From Thermovibrio sp. (GTDB lineage: Bacteria > Aquificota > Aquificia > Desulfurobacteriales > Desulfurobacteriaceae): DNA of 64,000 nucleotides. The position numbers were made by a program, and so were the translations under genes. The stretch spans positions 55,305 to 119,304 of the forward strand of contig WFYG01000019.1 of NCBI GenBank assembly GCA_015490195.1, in the 5' to 3' direction. Positions 29,024-38,815 of this stretch are shown piece after piece. The notes beneath the pieces were generated by a model that ran no database searches, was not told the DNA's origin, and was given only the letters and a program-made list of their open reading frames with translations. The first letter of the stretch is position 1. Each line of letters begins with the position of its first letter.

Positions 29024-30212
29024 CTCTCCCCTCCTCTAAGAGCTCTCTTGCGTAACGCTTTCCTATCTCAACGGCCGGCTGGCCGTAAGGGTTCACTCCC
29101 ATCAGTTTTGCCATAACAACAACTGCAACCATGTAAGCCATAAAGAGATAACCCATCTGATACTCAGAAAGCCGGCTCAACTCAAACCGAACAACCGGCC
29201 TGTTCTTCTGTCTTAAAGCGTAGAGCGTTCCCTCAAACTCTGCTCTCATTACCTCCCCAAGGGTCTTTCCACCTATGTAAGGTAGTACTTTTGCCTCATC
29301 CGGAAGTTTCACATCGGAAGTTCTGCTATTTACGAAAAAAAGCTGGTAGAACTTGTCATCAGGACCGTCAACAAAGAGCTGAAGAATTGAGTGCTGAGAG
29401 GAAGTTCCTATGGCCTTAAGGGGCGTCTGCCCCTGGCCGTCTTTTCCGAGGGATTCTGCCCAGAGCTGAGCATACCACTCTGTAAACTCGTTCATATAGG
29501 TTGAGTAGGGCATAACAATGGAAATATCCCTTCCGGATTTGTAATGAAGGTACTTAGAGGCAGCAAGGTAGAAGGCAGAAAGCGGTGTCTCTAGAAGCTT
29601 GTAAGCGCCTTCTAAGAACCGGGTTACGTTGTAGCCGGCAAAGTATGCGGGAAGAAGGCCGACCGCCGTGAAAACAGAAAATCTTCCTCCTATCTCTTTC
29701 GGTATTTCAAGGAATGGAGCTCCCAGCTCGTCTGCAAGTTTGTTGAAGGGGTTTCCCCTATCTCCAACAAAGACCACTCTCTCTGCTACGGGGAGCTCTC
29801 TCCTTACAAGCTCTTCAAGAATCACGTTCATGAGGGAAACTGTCTCTAAAGTCTTACCAGACTTGCTTATAAAGGCAAAGGCCGTCTTATCCCAGTCTAT
29901 CTGCTTCAGAACTTTTGAAAGGAGGTCTGGATCTATGTTATCCAGAAAGAAAAGCCTTGAGTTCTCTTTACCTACAGCCTGATGGAGAGCCTTAGCCCCC
30001 CTTGAGGAACCTCCCATTCCAACGACAACTAAAGAGACGAATCTCTCCTGAAGGCGTTCTACAACTTTCATTATCTTCAACAGGTACTCTTCCGATGGGA
30101 GCTCCGTAAAGGGCATTACAGAAGGCTTCAGAAGATTTTTGTAGTCAATCTCTTCAAGCAGCAACTCGTAATCAAGTAGAGGAAAGCCAGAATCCTCAAA
30201 AAGAACTTTCAT
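29004..30212 (-). CDS. pgi: Glucose-6-phosphate isomerase
   Basis: A 402-residue isomerase interconverting glucose-6-phosphate and fructose-6-phosphate. VVVGMGGSSRGAKALH, FAFISKSGKTLETVSL, GGRFSVFTAVGLLP and QGQTPLKAIGTSSQHSILQ are the family's sugar-phosphate and catalytic motifs. It is much shorter than E. coli Pgi (about 550) but normal for short thermophile forms. It overlaps cfa by 20 nt. In context it feeds gluconeogenic fructose-6-phosphate towards glycogen. Confidence 0.92.
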   Translation of the reverse strand: MKVLFEDSGFPLLDYELLLEEIDYKNLLKPSVMPFTELPSEEYLLKIMKVVERLQERFVSLVVVGMGGSSRGAKALHQAVGKENSRLFFLDNIDPDLLSKVLKQIDWDKTAFAFISKSGKTLETVSLMNVILEELVRRELPVAERVVFVGDRGNPFNKLADELGAPFLEIPKEIGGRFSVFTAVGLLPAYFAGYNVTRFLEGAYKLLETPLSAFYLAASKYLHYKSGRDISIVMPYSTYMNEFTEWYAQLWAESLGKDGQGQTPLKAIGTSSQHSILQLFVDGPDDKFYQLFFVNSRTSDVKLPDEAKVLPYIGGKTLGEVMRAEFEGTLYALRQKNRPVVRFELSRLSEYQMGYLFMAYMVAVVVMAKLMGVNPYGQPAVEIGKRYARELLEEGRDGGLSQ

Positions 30213-30225
30213 TCTCCCTCCCGTC

Positions 30226-31251
30226 CTATTTCTTAATAACCGGATATAGACAACTTCCCTTATCTTTAAACGAGATTATGTTCTTCAAGGTCTTCATGAG
30301 AATTCGCATTATCGCTTCATGGGTGTTGTATGCGTTGTGGGGAGTCAGAATTACATTCTCAAACTGACTGAGGGCAAAGCTCTCAAGGGCTTTCTTAAGG
30401 ACTTCTGGAGAGACGTCCTTTTCATCTCTGAAGATTATCAACTCCTCCTCTGCCCAGACCTCCTCTCCCTCAAAGGTGTCCAGGGCAACTCCCTCTAAAA
30501 TTCCCTCCTTTAAAGCCCAGATTACAGCTTCAGTCTCAACAACGCTGCCCCTTGACGTGTTTATCAAATAGCTTCCCTTTTTGAGGAGTTTTATGTTCTC
30601 CCTGTTTATAAGGTGGTAGGTTGATGGAAGGTAGGGAACGTGGAGGGTGATAATGTCGGAATTTTTGAGGAGCTTCTCCAGGGAAACGTACTTGACTCCG
30701 AACTTTTCTATTAGCTCCTCCTTTGGCTTCACGTCGTATGCAAGGACGTTAATTTCAAACCCTGAAAGGAGCTTTATTAGCTTGGAACCTATACGGCCTG
30801 TTCCGACAACCCCTACCGTTTTCCCCTCAAGATCGTGCCCTCTCAGGCCGGTTCTGTCAAAGATGCCCCTGCAGGTTCTCTCTATAGTTGGCCTTAATCT
30901 CCTGAGAAGAGCAAGAATCAGCATAAGAGTGTACTCTGCAACGGTCTCCATACCGTAGTCAGGAACGTTACAGACTGCTATTCCCTTCTCTGCAGCGTAG
31001 TTAACGTCTATGTGGTCAAATCCGGTTGACCTTGTAGTTATGAGCTTAAGATTTGGAAGAGAATCTATAACTTCCTTTGTTATCTTTGAGTAAATAAAGA
31101 CCGACAGAACCTCAACATCTTTTAAAGACTCTATGTCAGAGGTGTTAAGAGGTCTCTTTTCCAGTTTAACAACTTCAAAGCCGTGGGGAGGGAGCTCCCT
31201 CTCAATAAAGGGAATCTCCCATCCCTCAAGCTCAAAAAACGCTACCTTCAT
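30226..31251 (-). CDS. D-2-hydroxyacid dehydrogenase (D-lactate dehydrogenase-like)
   Basis: A 341-residue NAD-dependent dehydrogenase. The Rossmann motif is VGVVGTGRIGSKLI (about 145-158). The catalytic triad lies in TSRGSVVETEA (Arg), DTFEGEEVW (Glu region) and LTPHNAYNTHEA (His). The TTRSTGFDHID substrate loop favours D-lactate or phenyllactate-type acids. It probably interconverts pyruvate and D-lactate, sitting next to ppsA, which consumes pyruvate. Phosphoglycerate dehydrogenase is less likely because no ACT domain is present. Confidence 0.82.
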   Translation of the reverse strand: MKVAFFELEGWEIPFIERELPPHGFEVVKLEKRPLNTSDIESLKDVEVLSVFIYSKITKEVIDSLPNLKLITTRSTGFDHIDVNYAAEKGIAVCNVPDYGMETVAEYTLMLILALLRRLRPTIERTCRGIFDRTGLRGHDLEGKTVGVVGTGRIGSKLIKLLSGFEINVLAYDVKPKEELIEKFGVKYVSLEKLLKNSDIITLHVPYLPSTYHLINRENIKLLKKGSYLINTSRGSVVETEAVIWALKEGILEGVALDTFEGEEVWAEEELIIFRDEKDVSPEVLKKALESFALSQFENVILTPHNAYNTHEAIMRILMKTLKNIISFKDKGSCLYPVIKK

Positions 31252-31268
31252 CTCTCCCCCCTCACTCT

Positions 31269-33701
31269 TTAATGAAGCCCCAGCCTCTTCTCTATCTCGT
31301 AAACGGATTTGATCACTTCCAGTATGGAGTCAGGATTAATTGAAATCGTGTCTATTCCCTTCTCAACCAGGAACTGGGCAAAGTCGGGGTGGTCCGAAGG
31401 TGCCTGACCACAGATGCCAACCTTCCTGCGGTATTTCTTGCCGTTCTCAATTGCATGAGCAACCATCCACTTAACGGCTTCGTTCCTCTCGTCGTAGATG
31501 TGGGCAACGAGGCTGGAGTCCCTATCAACCCCTAAAGTAAGCTGCGTCAGGTCGTTTGAACCTATAGAGAAACCATCAAAGTGCTCTGCAAACTCCTTAA
31601 AGAGAACAACGTTAGAGGGAATTTCACACATAACGTAAACCTGAAGACCGTTCTCCCCCTTCTTCAGGCCATACTCCTCCATAACTTTAATAACCTTCTC
31701 TCCTTCCTCGGGAGTTCTGCAGAAGGGAACCATAACAATTACGTTGTTAAGCCCCATCTCGTCTCTTACTCTCTTTATAGCAAGACACTCAAGACCGAAG
31801 GCCTCCTTAAACTGAGGAGAGTAGTAACGGGAAGCTCCTCTCCAGCCAAGCATCGGGTTCTCCTCTTTAGGCTCAAAGAGCTTCCCACCTAAAAGGTTGG
31901 CGTACTCGTTTGACTTAAAGTCTGAGAACCTAACTATAACTGGCTTAGGGTAGAAAGCTGCCGCAATTCTGGCAATGCCAAAGGTGAGTTTTTCAACGTA
32001 AAACTGTTTCTTATCCTCGTACCCTTTTGTTCTCTTCTCTATCTCCTCTGCTATTTCCGGAGCTCTCTCCTTAACCTCTTCAAACTTTATGAGTGCGTTG
32101 GGGTGTATACCGATGTAGTTGTTAATGATGAATTCCTCTCTGGCAAGGCCTACGCCGGCGTTGGGAAGGAACGAGAGGTCAAAGGCACCCTCAGGGGTTG
32201 CAACGTTGAACATAATCGGAGTTTTCGGTTTCGGAAGTTTGTTAAGGTCAACCTCTTCAACCTCATAATCTATGTGGCCGTCGTAAACATAACCTACTGC
32301 ACCCTCAGCACAGGAAACCGTTACGTGCTGACCTTCCTTTAAAACTTCTGTTGCGTTTCCCGTTCCAACTACCGCAGGAACGCCAAGTTCCCTAGCAACT
32401 ATAGCGGCGTGGCAAGTTCTTCCTCCTCTGTTTGTAACGATAGCGGCAGCCTTTTTCATTATCGGCTCCCAGTCGGGGTCTGTCATGTCAGTAACGAGAA
32501 TGTCCCCCTCCTCAAACCTATCTGCCTCTTCAACCGACATGAGAATCTTTACCTTTCCTTCTGCAACCTTCCTTCCTACAGCAATTCCCTTAACCAATAT
32601 CTTCTTCTGTCTCTCCTCAGGGGGCTCTGTAATCCTGTAAACCGTTATCTTTGAGTAGTCCTTATGAGAGTGGACGGTTTCCGGTCTTGCCTGAACGATG
32701 TAGAGCCTGTTTGTAGGGCCGTCTTTCGCCCACTCAACATCCATAGGCGTCCAGCGGCCGTGTTTCTCCGAGTAGTACTCCTCTATCAGACAGATCCACC
32801 TGGCAAGGGTTAAAACCTCGTCGTCAGAAAGACAGAACTTCTCCCTGTCGGAAAGGGGAACAGGAACTACCTTTACAGGCTCCTTCTCGCTGTCTCCGTA
32901 AACCATTTTCTGCTTCTTATCGCCGAGCTTCTTCTCAATTATGGCCTTGTAACCTTTTTTGAGAGTTGGCTTAAACACAAGCCACTCATCTGGAGTTACA
33001 GCTCCCCTTACTATCATCTCTCCAAGGCCGTAGGAACCTGTAACTAAAACAACGTCTTTAAAACCGCTCTCTGTATCAAGAGAAAAACCAACGCCTGAAG
33101 AGGCAAGATCGGAACGAACCATCTTCTGAACGCCAACAGCTAAAGCAATCTTAAAGTGGTCAAACCCAAAAGATTCCCTGTAGGAAATAGCTCTGTCTGT
33201 AAAGAGAGAGGCGAAACACTTTTTTATTGAGTTAAGCAGGTTCTCAACTCCTCTAACGTTCAGGTAGGTATCTTGCTGGCCAGCAAACGAGGCGTTTGGA
33301 AGATCCTCAGCCGTTGCCGATGAACGGACGGCAACGTCAACAGCTTCAGTGTTGAACTTCTCAGAGAGCTCCCTGTAGTACCTAACGATTAAATCCTTTA
33401 AATCCTCAGGAAACTTACCGCTCCTGATAAGCTCTCTAATCTTCTCTCCTCTACTGTGAAGGTCGTCTATGTCGTTTATGTCAAGACCTTTCAGGATCTC
33501 CCTTATCTTCTCCTCAAGGTTGTTGTAGGCGATAAAGTACCTGTAGGCATTTGCCGTAACGACAAAACCTTCCGGTATGTTTACTCCTTTAGGAGTAAGG
33601 TGCTGCATCATTTCCCCAAGAGAGGCGTTCTTCCCCCCCACTAAGGGTACGTCTTCAATTCCAACTTCTTCAAGCCAGAGAACGAGCTTTTCCTTCTCCA
33701 T
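31269..33701 (-). CDS. ppsA: Phosphoenolpyruvate synthase
   Basis: An 810-residue three-domain enzyme: ATP-grasp domain (VPLVGGKNASLGEMM at the start; SSATAEDLPNASFAGQQDT), swivelling phosphohistidine domain (GGRTCHAAIVARELGVP), and PEP-binding TIM barrel (GSNDLTQLTLGVDRD; GICGQAPSDHP). It makes PEP from pyruvate and ATP, the entry step of gluconeogenesis. I chose the second ATG (33701) because GGAGGG lies 4 nt before it, inside the codons that follow the first ATG at 33713. It is the first gene of the minus-strand gluconeogenesis/alpha-glucan run. Confidence 0.95.
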   Translation of the reverse strand: MEKEKLVLWLEEVGIEDVPLVGGKNASLGEMMQHLTPKGVNIPEGFVVTANAYRYFIAYNNLEEKIREILKGLDINDIDDLHSRGEKIRELIRSGKFPEDLKDLIVRYYRELSEKFNTEAVDVAVRSSATAEDLPNASFAGQQDTYLNVRGVENLLNSIKKCFASLFTDRAISYRESFGFDHFKIALAVGVQKMVRSDLASSGVGFSLDTESGFKDVVLVTGSYGLGEMIVRGAVTPDEWLVFKPTLKKGYKAIIEKKLGDKKQKMVYGDSEKEPVKVVPVPLSDREKFCLSDDEVLTLARWICLIEEYYSEKHGRWTPMDVEWAKDGPTNRLYIVQARPETVHSHKDYSKITVYRITEPPEERQKKILVKGIAVGRKVAEGKVKILMSVEEADRFEEGDILVTDMTDPDWEPIMKKAAAIVTNRGGRTCHAAIVARELGVPAVVGTGNATEVLKEGQHVTVSCAEGAVGYVYDGHIDYEVEEVDLNKLPKPKTPIMFNVATPEGAFDLSFLPNAGVGLAREEFIINNYIGIHPNALIKFEEVKERAPEIAEEIEKRTKGYEDKKQFYVEKLTFGIARIAAAFYPKPVIVRFSDFKSNEYANLLGGKLFEPKEENPMLGWRGASRYYSPQFKEAFGLECLAIKRVRDEMGLNNVIVMVPFCRTPEEGEKVIKVMEEYGLKKGENGLQVYVMCEIPSNVVLFKEFAEHFDGFSIGSNDLTQLTLGVDRDSSLVAHIYDERNEAVKWMVAHAIENGKKYRRKVGICGQAPSDHPDFAQFLVEKGIDTISINPDSILEVIKSVYEIEKRLGLH

Positions 33702-33711
33702 CACTCCCTCC

Positions 33712-33745
33712 ATCTATAGAAAATTCCTATTGATAACCTATAGAT
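33712..33745. promoter_or_regulatory. Inverted repeat in ppsA/mutL divergent gap
   Basis: ATCTATAG (33712-33719) and CTATAGAT (33738-33745) are perfect reverse complements separated by 18 nt, just upstream of the chosen ppsA start. The spacing suits a dimeric regulator near the ppsA promoter, but no factor is known; it could also arise by chance in this AT-rich gap. Confidence 0.3.
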
Positions 33746-33818
33746 ATTTTAAAACTACCAAACCCAAAACTGCAAGGGAAACTCCTATATTTCTGTTAAA
33801 CCCAAAAGGAGATAAGCT

Positions 33819-35264
33819 TTGATTGAGAAACTCTCCGACGAAGTTGTAAGAAGAATCGCCTCCGGACAGATAGCTTCCTCTCCAAAAGCCGTTTTAAAAG
33901 AGCTCCTTGAAAACTCTTTAGACGCAGGAGCTTCCGATATAACCGTTAAAGTAAAAGACCCCTTTAACTTTAAAGTTGTAGATAACGGCTGTGGAATCGG
34001 CTACAGGGAGCTCCCCCTCGCCGTTGAGCGCTTCACAACCAGCAAAATCAGGGAATTTAACGACCTGAAGAGACTTAATACCTATGGGTTCAGAGGTGAG
34101 GCACTCTACGCAATATCCCAGTTTTCAAAACTGACGATAATGAGCTCCACAGAGAACGGAACCGGCGGAAAGATAGTTGTAAGAGGCGGCAAAGTGGAGG
34201 AGTACCTGCCGATTCCCTACAGAAAAGGAACCTCCGTTTCAGTTGAAGAGCTCTTCTTTAACGCACCGGTGAGGAGAAAGTCTGTAGGAAGAAAGGAGAG
34301 GAGCTCCCTCCTGAAACTGGTAAAGATCTACGCCCTGGCAAAACCGGGGGTTACCTTCCGTTACAACGACAATGTTTTCCCGGCAACTTCCCTCAGGGAA
34401 AGGGTAGCTCAGCTCTTTGGAAAAGAGTGGGAATTACTTGAGAAGAGAGGAGACAAGTTCAGACTCCTATTTTCAAGAGAGAGGAAAGGACTCAAGTTCA
34501 TCTTCGTCAACGGCAGGCCGGTCTCCCTTCCAGAAGCCGAAAAGCTCCTTGAAGAGAAAGGGATAAAAAGCTACATCCTTTTCCTTCAGATACCTCCCCA
34601 CCTGATTGACCCCAACGTAACGCCTACAAAAGAGAGAGTTTACATAGAAGACAGGAGTTACCTTGAAGAACTTTCCCTCTCCCTCTCAAAACATATTGAA
34701 TTACCGAAACTCCCTGCAGTTAGAGAGAGGAGAGAGATAGAGTATTCCGTTCCCGTAAAGCTCATCGGGTCAGACGGAACTGTCCTGATAGGACACGACC
34801 CGGAGTACTACTACTTCTTTGACCTACACCTTATCCACGAGAGGGTTAACTATGAGGAGCTTCTTCAGAAACTCAAAAGAGGTGAAGTTCCCGGGGTAAA
34901 ACTTCTGAGAGAGGTTGAAATACCGGAAGAGGCTGTAGAAAAAGCGAAACTCCTCGGCGCAGCCGTAAAGGAGGAAAGAGGCAGGTTTTTCGTAATAGAA
35001 ATTCCCGAAATCCTCACTGTTGAAGACCTGAAAGAGCTTTCAAGGAAAAAACCGGAATCTGTCGCAGAACTTGCCTGCAAAAGAGCCGTTAAGTCGGGGT
35101 ACAGGGTTGTTGAGTTTGAAAAACTTGAAGAGCTCTTTAACAGGTTCCTCAGGTGTGAAAACAGAGAAACCTGTCCCCACGGAAGGCCTATCTATTACAA
35201 AATGAGGAAACAGAAAATCTACTCCCAGCTTGGGAGAAGGGTAAAGTTCTCAAAGAGCTGGTAG
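33819..35264 (+). CDS. mutL: DNA mismatch repair endonuclease MutL (short form)
   Basis: A 481-residue MutL starting at TTG with AAGGAG upstream. The GHKL ATPase motifs are present: LLENSLDAGASDITV, VDNGCGI, GFRGEALYAIS. In the C-terminal part DLHLIHERVNYE keeps the D, H, E, E pattern of the endonuclease motif, and the CPHGRPIYYK Zn-ligand segment lies near the end. The linker between domains is nearly absent, explaining the short length against the usual 600 or more. No mutS is present here. Confidence 0.92.
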   Translation: MIEKLSDEVVRRIASGQIASSPKAVLKELLENSLDAGASDITVKVKDPFNFKVVDNGCGIGYRELPLAVERFTTSKIREFNDLKRLNTYGFRGEALYAISQFSKLTIMSSTENGTGGKIVVRGGKVEEYLPIPYRKGTSVSVEELFFNAPVRRKSVGRKERSSLLKLVKIYALAKPGVTFRYNDNVFPATSLRERVAQLFGKEWELLEKRGDKFRLLFSRERKGLKFIFVNGRPVSLPEAEKLLEEKGIKSYILFLQIPPHLIDPNVTPTKERVYIEDRSYLEELSLSLSKHIELPKLPAVRERREIEYSVPVKLIGSDGTVLIGHDPEYYYFFDLHLIHERVNYEELLQKLKRGEVPGVKLLREVEIPEEAVEKAKLLGAAVKEERGRFFVIEIPEILTVEDLKELSRKKPESVAELACKRAVKSGYRVVEFEKLEELFNRFLRCENRETCPHGRPIYYKMRKQKIYSQLGRRVKFSKSW

Positions 35265-35294
35265 AATTTTTAAAATCTCCACTGGAGACCTGTC

Positions 35295-36545
35295 TTGAAG
35301 CCGGAAGTGAAGAGAGAGCTCCTTGCCGGTCTCACAACGTTCCTGACGATGTCTTACGTACTCATAGTCAACCCGGCAATCCTGTCAGACGCCGGAATTC
35401 CAAAGGAAGGAGTAATATTCGCAACAGCTGTAGCCTCCGCAGTTGCCACCTACACAATGGGAATTTACGCCGGTCTTCCGTTTGCACTTGCCCCAGGAAT
35501 GGGACTGAACGCCTACTTTGCCTACACAGTCTGCGGCCAGATGGGTATAGACTGGCGAACGGCCTTAACAGCCGTATTTATAGAGGGAGTTCTGTTCCTA
35601 ATTATGGCATTTTTCGGAGCAAGGAGAGCCATTTTCCGCTCCATGCCCAGGTCTCTGGCATACGGAATATCGGCAGGAATAGGCCTATTCATAACCTTTA
35701 TAGGTCTAAAGAACGCCCACATAGTCGTTCCTTCTCACTCAACTCTCGTTAAGCTGGGAGACCTCAAATCACCTCAGGCCTTTATAACAGTCTTAACCTT
35801 AATTTTTATAACTGTACTCCAGAGAAAAAAGGTAAAGGGAAGCCTCTTACTTGGAATCCTCTTTGCCGTTCTGCTCTCGGTTCCGTTTGGTCTTGTAGGA
35901 AAACCCTACGGGATTGTAGGATTACCCCGACCAGTGGCAGCTTTTCAGCTTGACTTCTCACACATCTTCTCCTACTCAATCATTCCGGTTGTCATGGCCT
36001 TCTTACTGGTTGACGTCTTTGACACAGTCGGAACTCTCTCAGCACTCTGTACCCGAATCGGAATATCGCTGAAGGACGAAAGGGTTGGGAAAGCCCTCAC
36101 AAGCGACGCCGTAGGAACGACAGTGGGAGCTCTCCTTGGAACCTCAACAGTTACGACGTACGTAGAGAGCGCAAGCGGAGTTGCAGCAGGAGGAAGAACA
36201 GGACTTACGGCAATAACAGTTGCAACCCTCTTCCTCCTATCTCTCTTCCTCTACCCTCTCATATCGGTTATCCCGACCTTTGCAACCTCAGCAGTTCTCA
36301 TCTACGTTGGATACTTCATGATGGAATCACTCAAGAAAATTGAGTGGGAAGAAATAACAGAAGCCCTTCCTGCGTTCATAACTTTTACGGCCATTCCACT
36401 TACCTACAGCATATCAGACGGAATGGGAATCGGGTTTATAACCTACACTGCCGTAAAAGTACTGACGGGCAACTGGAAGGACTTGAACAAGGTCTTAATT
36501 TTAATAACAGCAACATTTTTAATTAAATTTCTTTTAACTTCTTAA
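35295..36545 (+). CDS. NCS2/AzgA-type purine permease
   Basis: A 416-residue polytopic membrane protein (about 12-14 helices). LAPGMGLNAYFAYTVC and LLGTSTVTTYVESASGVAAGGRTGLTAI are signature loops of the AzgA/PbuG adenine-guanine-hypoxanthine permeases. It would import purine bases with protons. The start is TTG with GGAG 7 nt upstream. It follows mutL after 30 nt and probably shares its transcript. Confidence 0.88.
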   Translation: MKPEVKRELLAGLTTFLTMSYVLIVNPAILSDAGIPKEGVIFATAVASAVATYTMGIYAGLPFALAPGMGLNAYFAYTVCGQMGIDWRTALTAVFIEGVLFLIMAFFGARRAIFRSMPRSLAYGISAGIGLFITFIGLKNAHIVVPSHSTLVKLGDLKSPQAFITVLTLIFITVLQRKKVKGSLLLGILFAVLLSVPFGLVGKPYGIVGLPRPVAAFQLDFSHIFSYSIIPVVMAFLLVDVFDTVGTLSALCTRIGISLKDERVGKALTSDAVGTTVGALLGTSTVTTYVESASGVAAGGRTGLTAITVATLFLLSLFLYPLISVIPTFATSAVLIYVGYFMMESLKKIEWEEITEALPAFITFTAIPLTYSISDGMGIGFITYTAVKVLTGNWKDLNKVLILITATFLIKFLLTS

Positions 36546-36573
36546 CCTAAGATAGGAGAAAAGGAGGAAATTG

Positions 36574-37491
36574 ATGAACTGGAACAGTATAAAAACAGCT
36601 TTACTTCTGGGGCTCCTCACAGGAATCCTTCTTCTCTTCGGAAAGCTCCTCGGAGGAAATGCCGGAATGATCGTTGCCCTGTTTATGGCAACCCTCATGA
36701 ACTTTGGAAGCTGGTTTTTTTCAGACAAAATCGTCCTCTCAATGTACGGAGTAAGACTCCTCTCCGAAGAAGAGGCTCCCTGGCTTCACAAAACGGTTGA
36801 GAAGCTGGCCAGGAACGCAGGAATCCCTAAACCTAAAGTAGGAATCGCTCCAATGGACGTTCCAAACGCCTTTGCAACGGGAAGAAGTCCCAAACACGGA
36901 GTCGTTGTTGTTACGCCGAAGATTGTGGAGCTCCTCAACGAAGACGAGCTTGAGGGAGTTCTAGCACACGAAATCTCACACATCAAAAACAGAGATACCC
37001 TCATCCAGGCAGTTGCAGCAACGATAGCAGGAGCCATTACAATGCTGGCAAACATGGCACAGTGGTTCCTGCTATTTGGGGGAGCCAGAGACGAAGAAGA
37101 AGGAGGAGGCTGGGCTGAAGTTATAGGGCTCCTCTTAATGGTCATCCTTGCCCCAATAGCTGCAGCTCTCATCCAGATGGCAATCTCAAGAGCAAGAGAG
37201 TATAAGGCAGATGAAACCGGAGGAATCATCTCAGGAAAGCCTGAAGCTCTTGCAAGCGCACTTAAAAAACTTGAAGAGTACGCAAACAGAATTCCTCTGG
37301 AACTTGTAAAGAGAGAGGTAAACCCGGCAACAAGCCACCTGTTTATCGTTAATCCGTTAAAGGGAGACGCAATAGCCGCTCTCTTCTCAACCCACCCGCC
37401 AACGGAAAAGAGAATAGCAAGGCTCCTTGAGCTCGCCAAGAAACTCTTTGGTAAAATCAGAGAAATTTACTGGAGATATGCCGGGTACTAA
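36574..37491 (+). CDS. htpX: Membrane zinc metalloprotease HtpX
   Basis: A 305-residue M48 protease with two N-terminal membrane helices (about 5-48) and two more near 143-195. The zinc site is HEISH (132-136) with a further Glu in [13 protein letters not shown]. It degrades damaged membrane proteins at the inner membrane. I chose ATG at 36574 rather than the adjacent TTG at 36571 because GGAGG lies 6 nt upstream of it. The spacing to the chloride channel gene is 4 nt. Confidence 0.92.
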   Translation: MNWNSIKTALLLGLLTGILLLFGKLLGGNAGMIVALFMATLMNFGSWFFSDKIVLSMYGVRLLSEEEAPWLHKTVEKLARNAGIPKPKVGIAPMDVPNAFATGRSPKHGVVVVTPKIVELLNEDELEGVLAHEISHIKNRDTLIQAVAATIAGAITMLANMAQWFLLFGGARDEEEGGGWAEVIGLLLMVILAPIAAALIQMAISRAREYKADETGGIISGKPEALASALKKLEEYANRIPLELVKREVNPATSHLFIVNPLKGDAIAALFSTHPPTEKRIARLLELAKKLFGKIREIYWRYAGY

Positions 37492-37495
37492 CTGA

Positions 37496-38815
37496 ATGAA
37501 CAGAGAGCGGTGGAAGTTCTTTAAGGACTACGTTATAGGATGCGGTAAAACAAACCTCATCCACCGCTTTGACCTTACCACTATCTCCGTCTTCTTCGGC
37601 CGGTGGATCCCTTTCGCGTTTGCAGTTGGGATTACCACCGGCACAATAGCCTCCTTTATGGACGTTCTTATCGTCAACTTTAACCATTTACTCTCCCAGA
37701 ACGTTCCTCTAATCCTTCTTTACCCCCTTCTAGTCTCTGTTCTTGTTGGTTACGCACTAACCGTTGATCCGGTAATTGGAGGTCCCGGGATAGGTTATGC
37801 AATCCTCCACCTCAAAACGAAAAGCTATCTAAAGGCAAAAACCGTTCTGCTGAAACTCATAACCTCAACCTTTACCCTTTCGGGAGGCTTCATAGCAGGG
37901 AGGGAGGGCCCCTCATTCTTCATAGGAGTGGCAATAGGTGAGTGGTTTGGAAGAGCTTACGGACTTGGAAAAAGATATAAACAGCTCTTAGGCCTTATAG
38001 GTGGCGGTGCCTTTACGGGAGCTCTCCTGAAAGCCCCTTTAGGTAGCGCCATATTCGCAATGGAACTTGAAGAGATGTACAACCTTGACTACAGGCCGTT
38101 TGTCCCGATGATTATCGCATCAATCGTTAGCTATCTTACCTTCTCTTTCTTCAGAGGGGAGAGCGCCTTTATCCACCTCTCCAAAACTCCTGAGTGGAAC
38201 CTTCAGACAATTCCCTACATCGTTGTTATGGGTCTGGTCATCAGTTTAATAATCTATGTTTACACCTTCATATATCACACTTCCGTCTGCATCTCTAAAT
38301 TCTTTGACACCAGAAACAGACCGATAATAGGAACGGCAATAGCCTTACCGTTTCTCCTTATACTCTACCTCATAACCCACGATGTTGACTTCCTGTCTGC
38401 TCCGGCACATATGGGAGTCGTATCAAAACTCGCCCAGAACCTCTTTCCGGTATGGGTTGACATAATAATCATCGTGTGCGTTCTTTTGGTTACCAGCTCA
38501 ACATTGAGCTTCGGAATTCCGGGTGGTTTAGTTCTTCCAAACCTCCTTATAGGAGCTGCAGTTGGTAACATCTTCGGCCACCTTTTCTCGTCTGAGATGG
38601 TCACTTTTACCCTTGCAGGGATGGGAGCTGCCCTTGCTGCAGGAGCTAAAACCCCGCTTGCGGCCATCGTCATGATTACAGAGATGACCCACGCCGACGT
38701 CGTTATTCCTATGACGGCAGCCATAATAACGAGCTACGCAACAAGCTTTGGCTTCAGCCTCTACTTAGGACAGGAGATAAGACTGAAGCCCATGATGATG
38801 AGGAAAAGAGAGTGA
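37496..38815 (+). CDS. ClC-family chloride channel/transporter
   Basis: A 439-residue ClC protein. GGFIAGREGPSFFIG carries the gating Glu of the GREGP motif, and GGGAFTGALLKAPLGSAIFAMELEE and FGIPGGLVLPNLLIGAAVGN are the other pore motifs. The first pore motif is GGPGIG rather than GSGIP, a change also seen in prokaryotic relatives that use other anions. No CBS domain is present. It would exchange chloride (or another halide/nitrate) for protons. It overlaps coaBC by 4 nt. Confidence 0.88.
   Translation: MNRERWKFFKDYVIGCGKTNLIHRFDLTTISVFFGRWIPFAFAVGITTGTIASFMDVLIVNFNHLLSQNVPLILLYPLLVSVLVGYALTVDPVIGGPGIGYAILHLKTKSYLKAKTVLLKLITSTFTLSGGFIAGREGPSFFIGVAIGEWFGRAYGLGKRYKQLLGLIGGGAFTGALLKAPLGSAIFAMELEEMYNLDYRPFVPMIIASIVSYLTFSFFRGESAFIHLSKTPEWNLQTIPYIVVMGLVISLIIYVYTFIYHTSVCISKFFDTRNRPIIGTAIALPFLLILYLITHDVDFLSAPAHMGVVSKLAQNLFPVWVDIIIIVCVLLVTSSTLSFGIPGGLVLPNLLIGAAVGNIFGHLFSSEMVTFTLAGMGAALAAGAKTPLAAIVMITEMTHADVVIPMTAAIITSYATSFGFSLYLGQEIRLKPMMMRKRE

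Noticed and set aside
36786..37439. 217-codon minus-strand open frame inside htpX
   Set aside because: The opposite strand encodes a complete HtpX with zinc motif; the antisense frame is low-complexity Ser/Ala-rich sequence.
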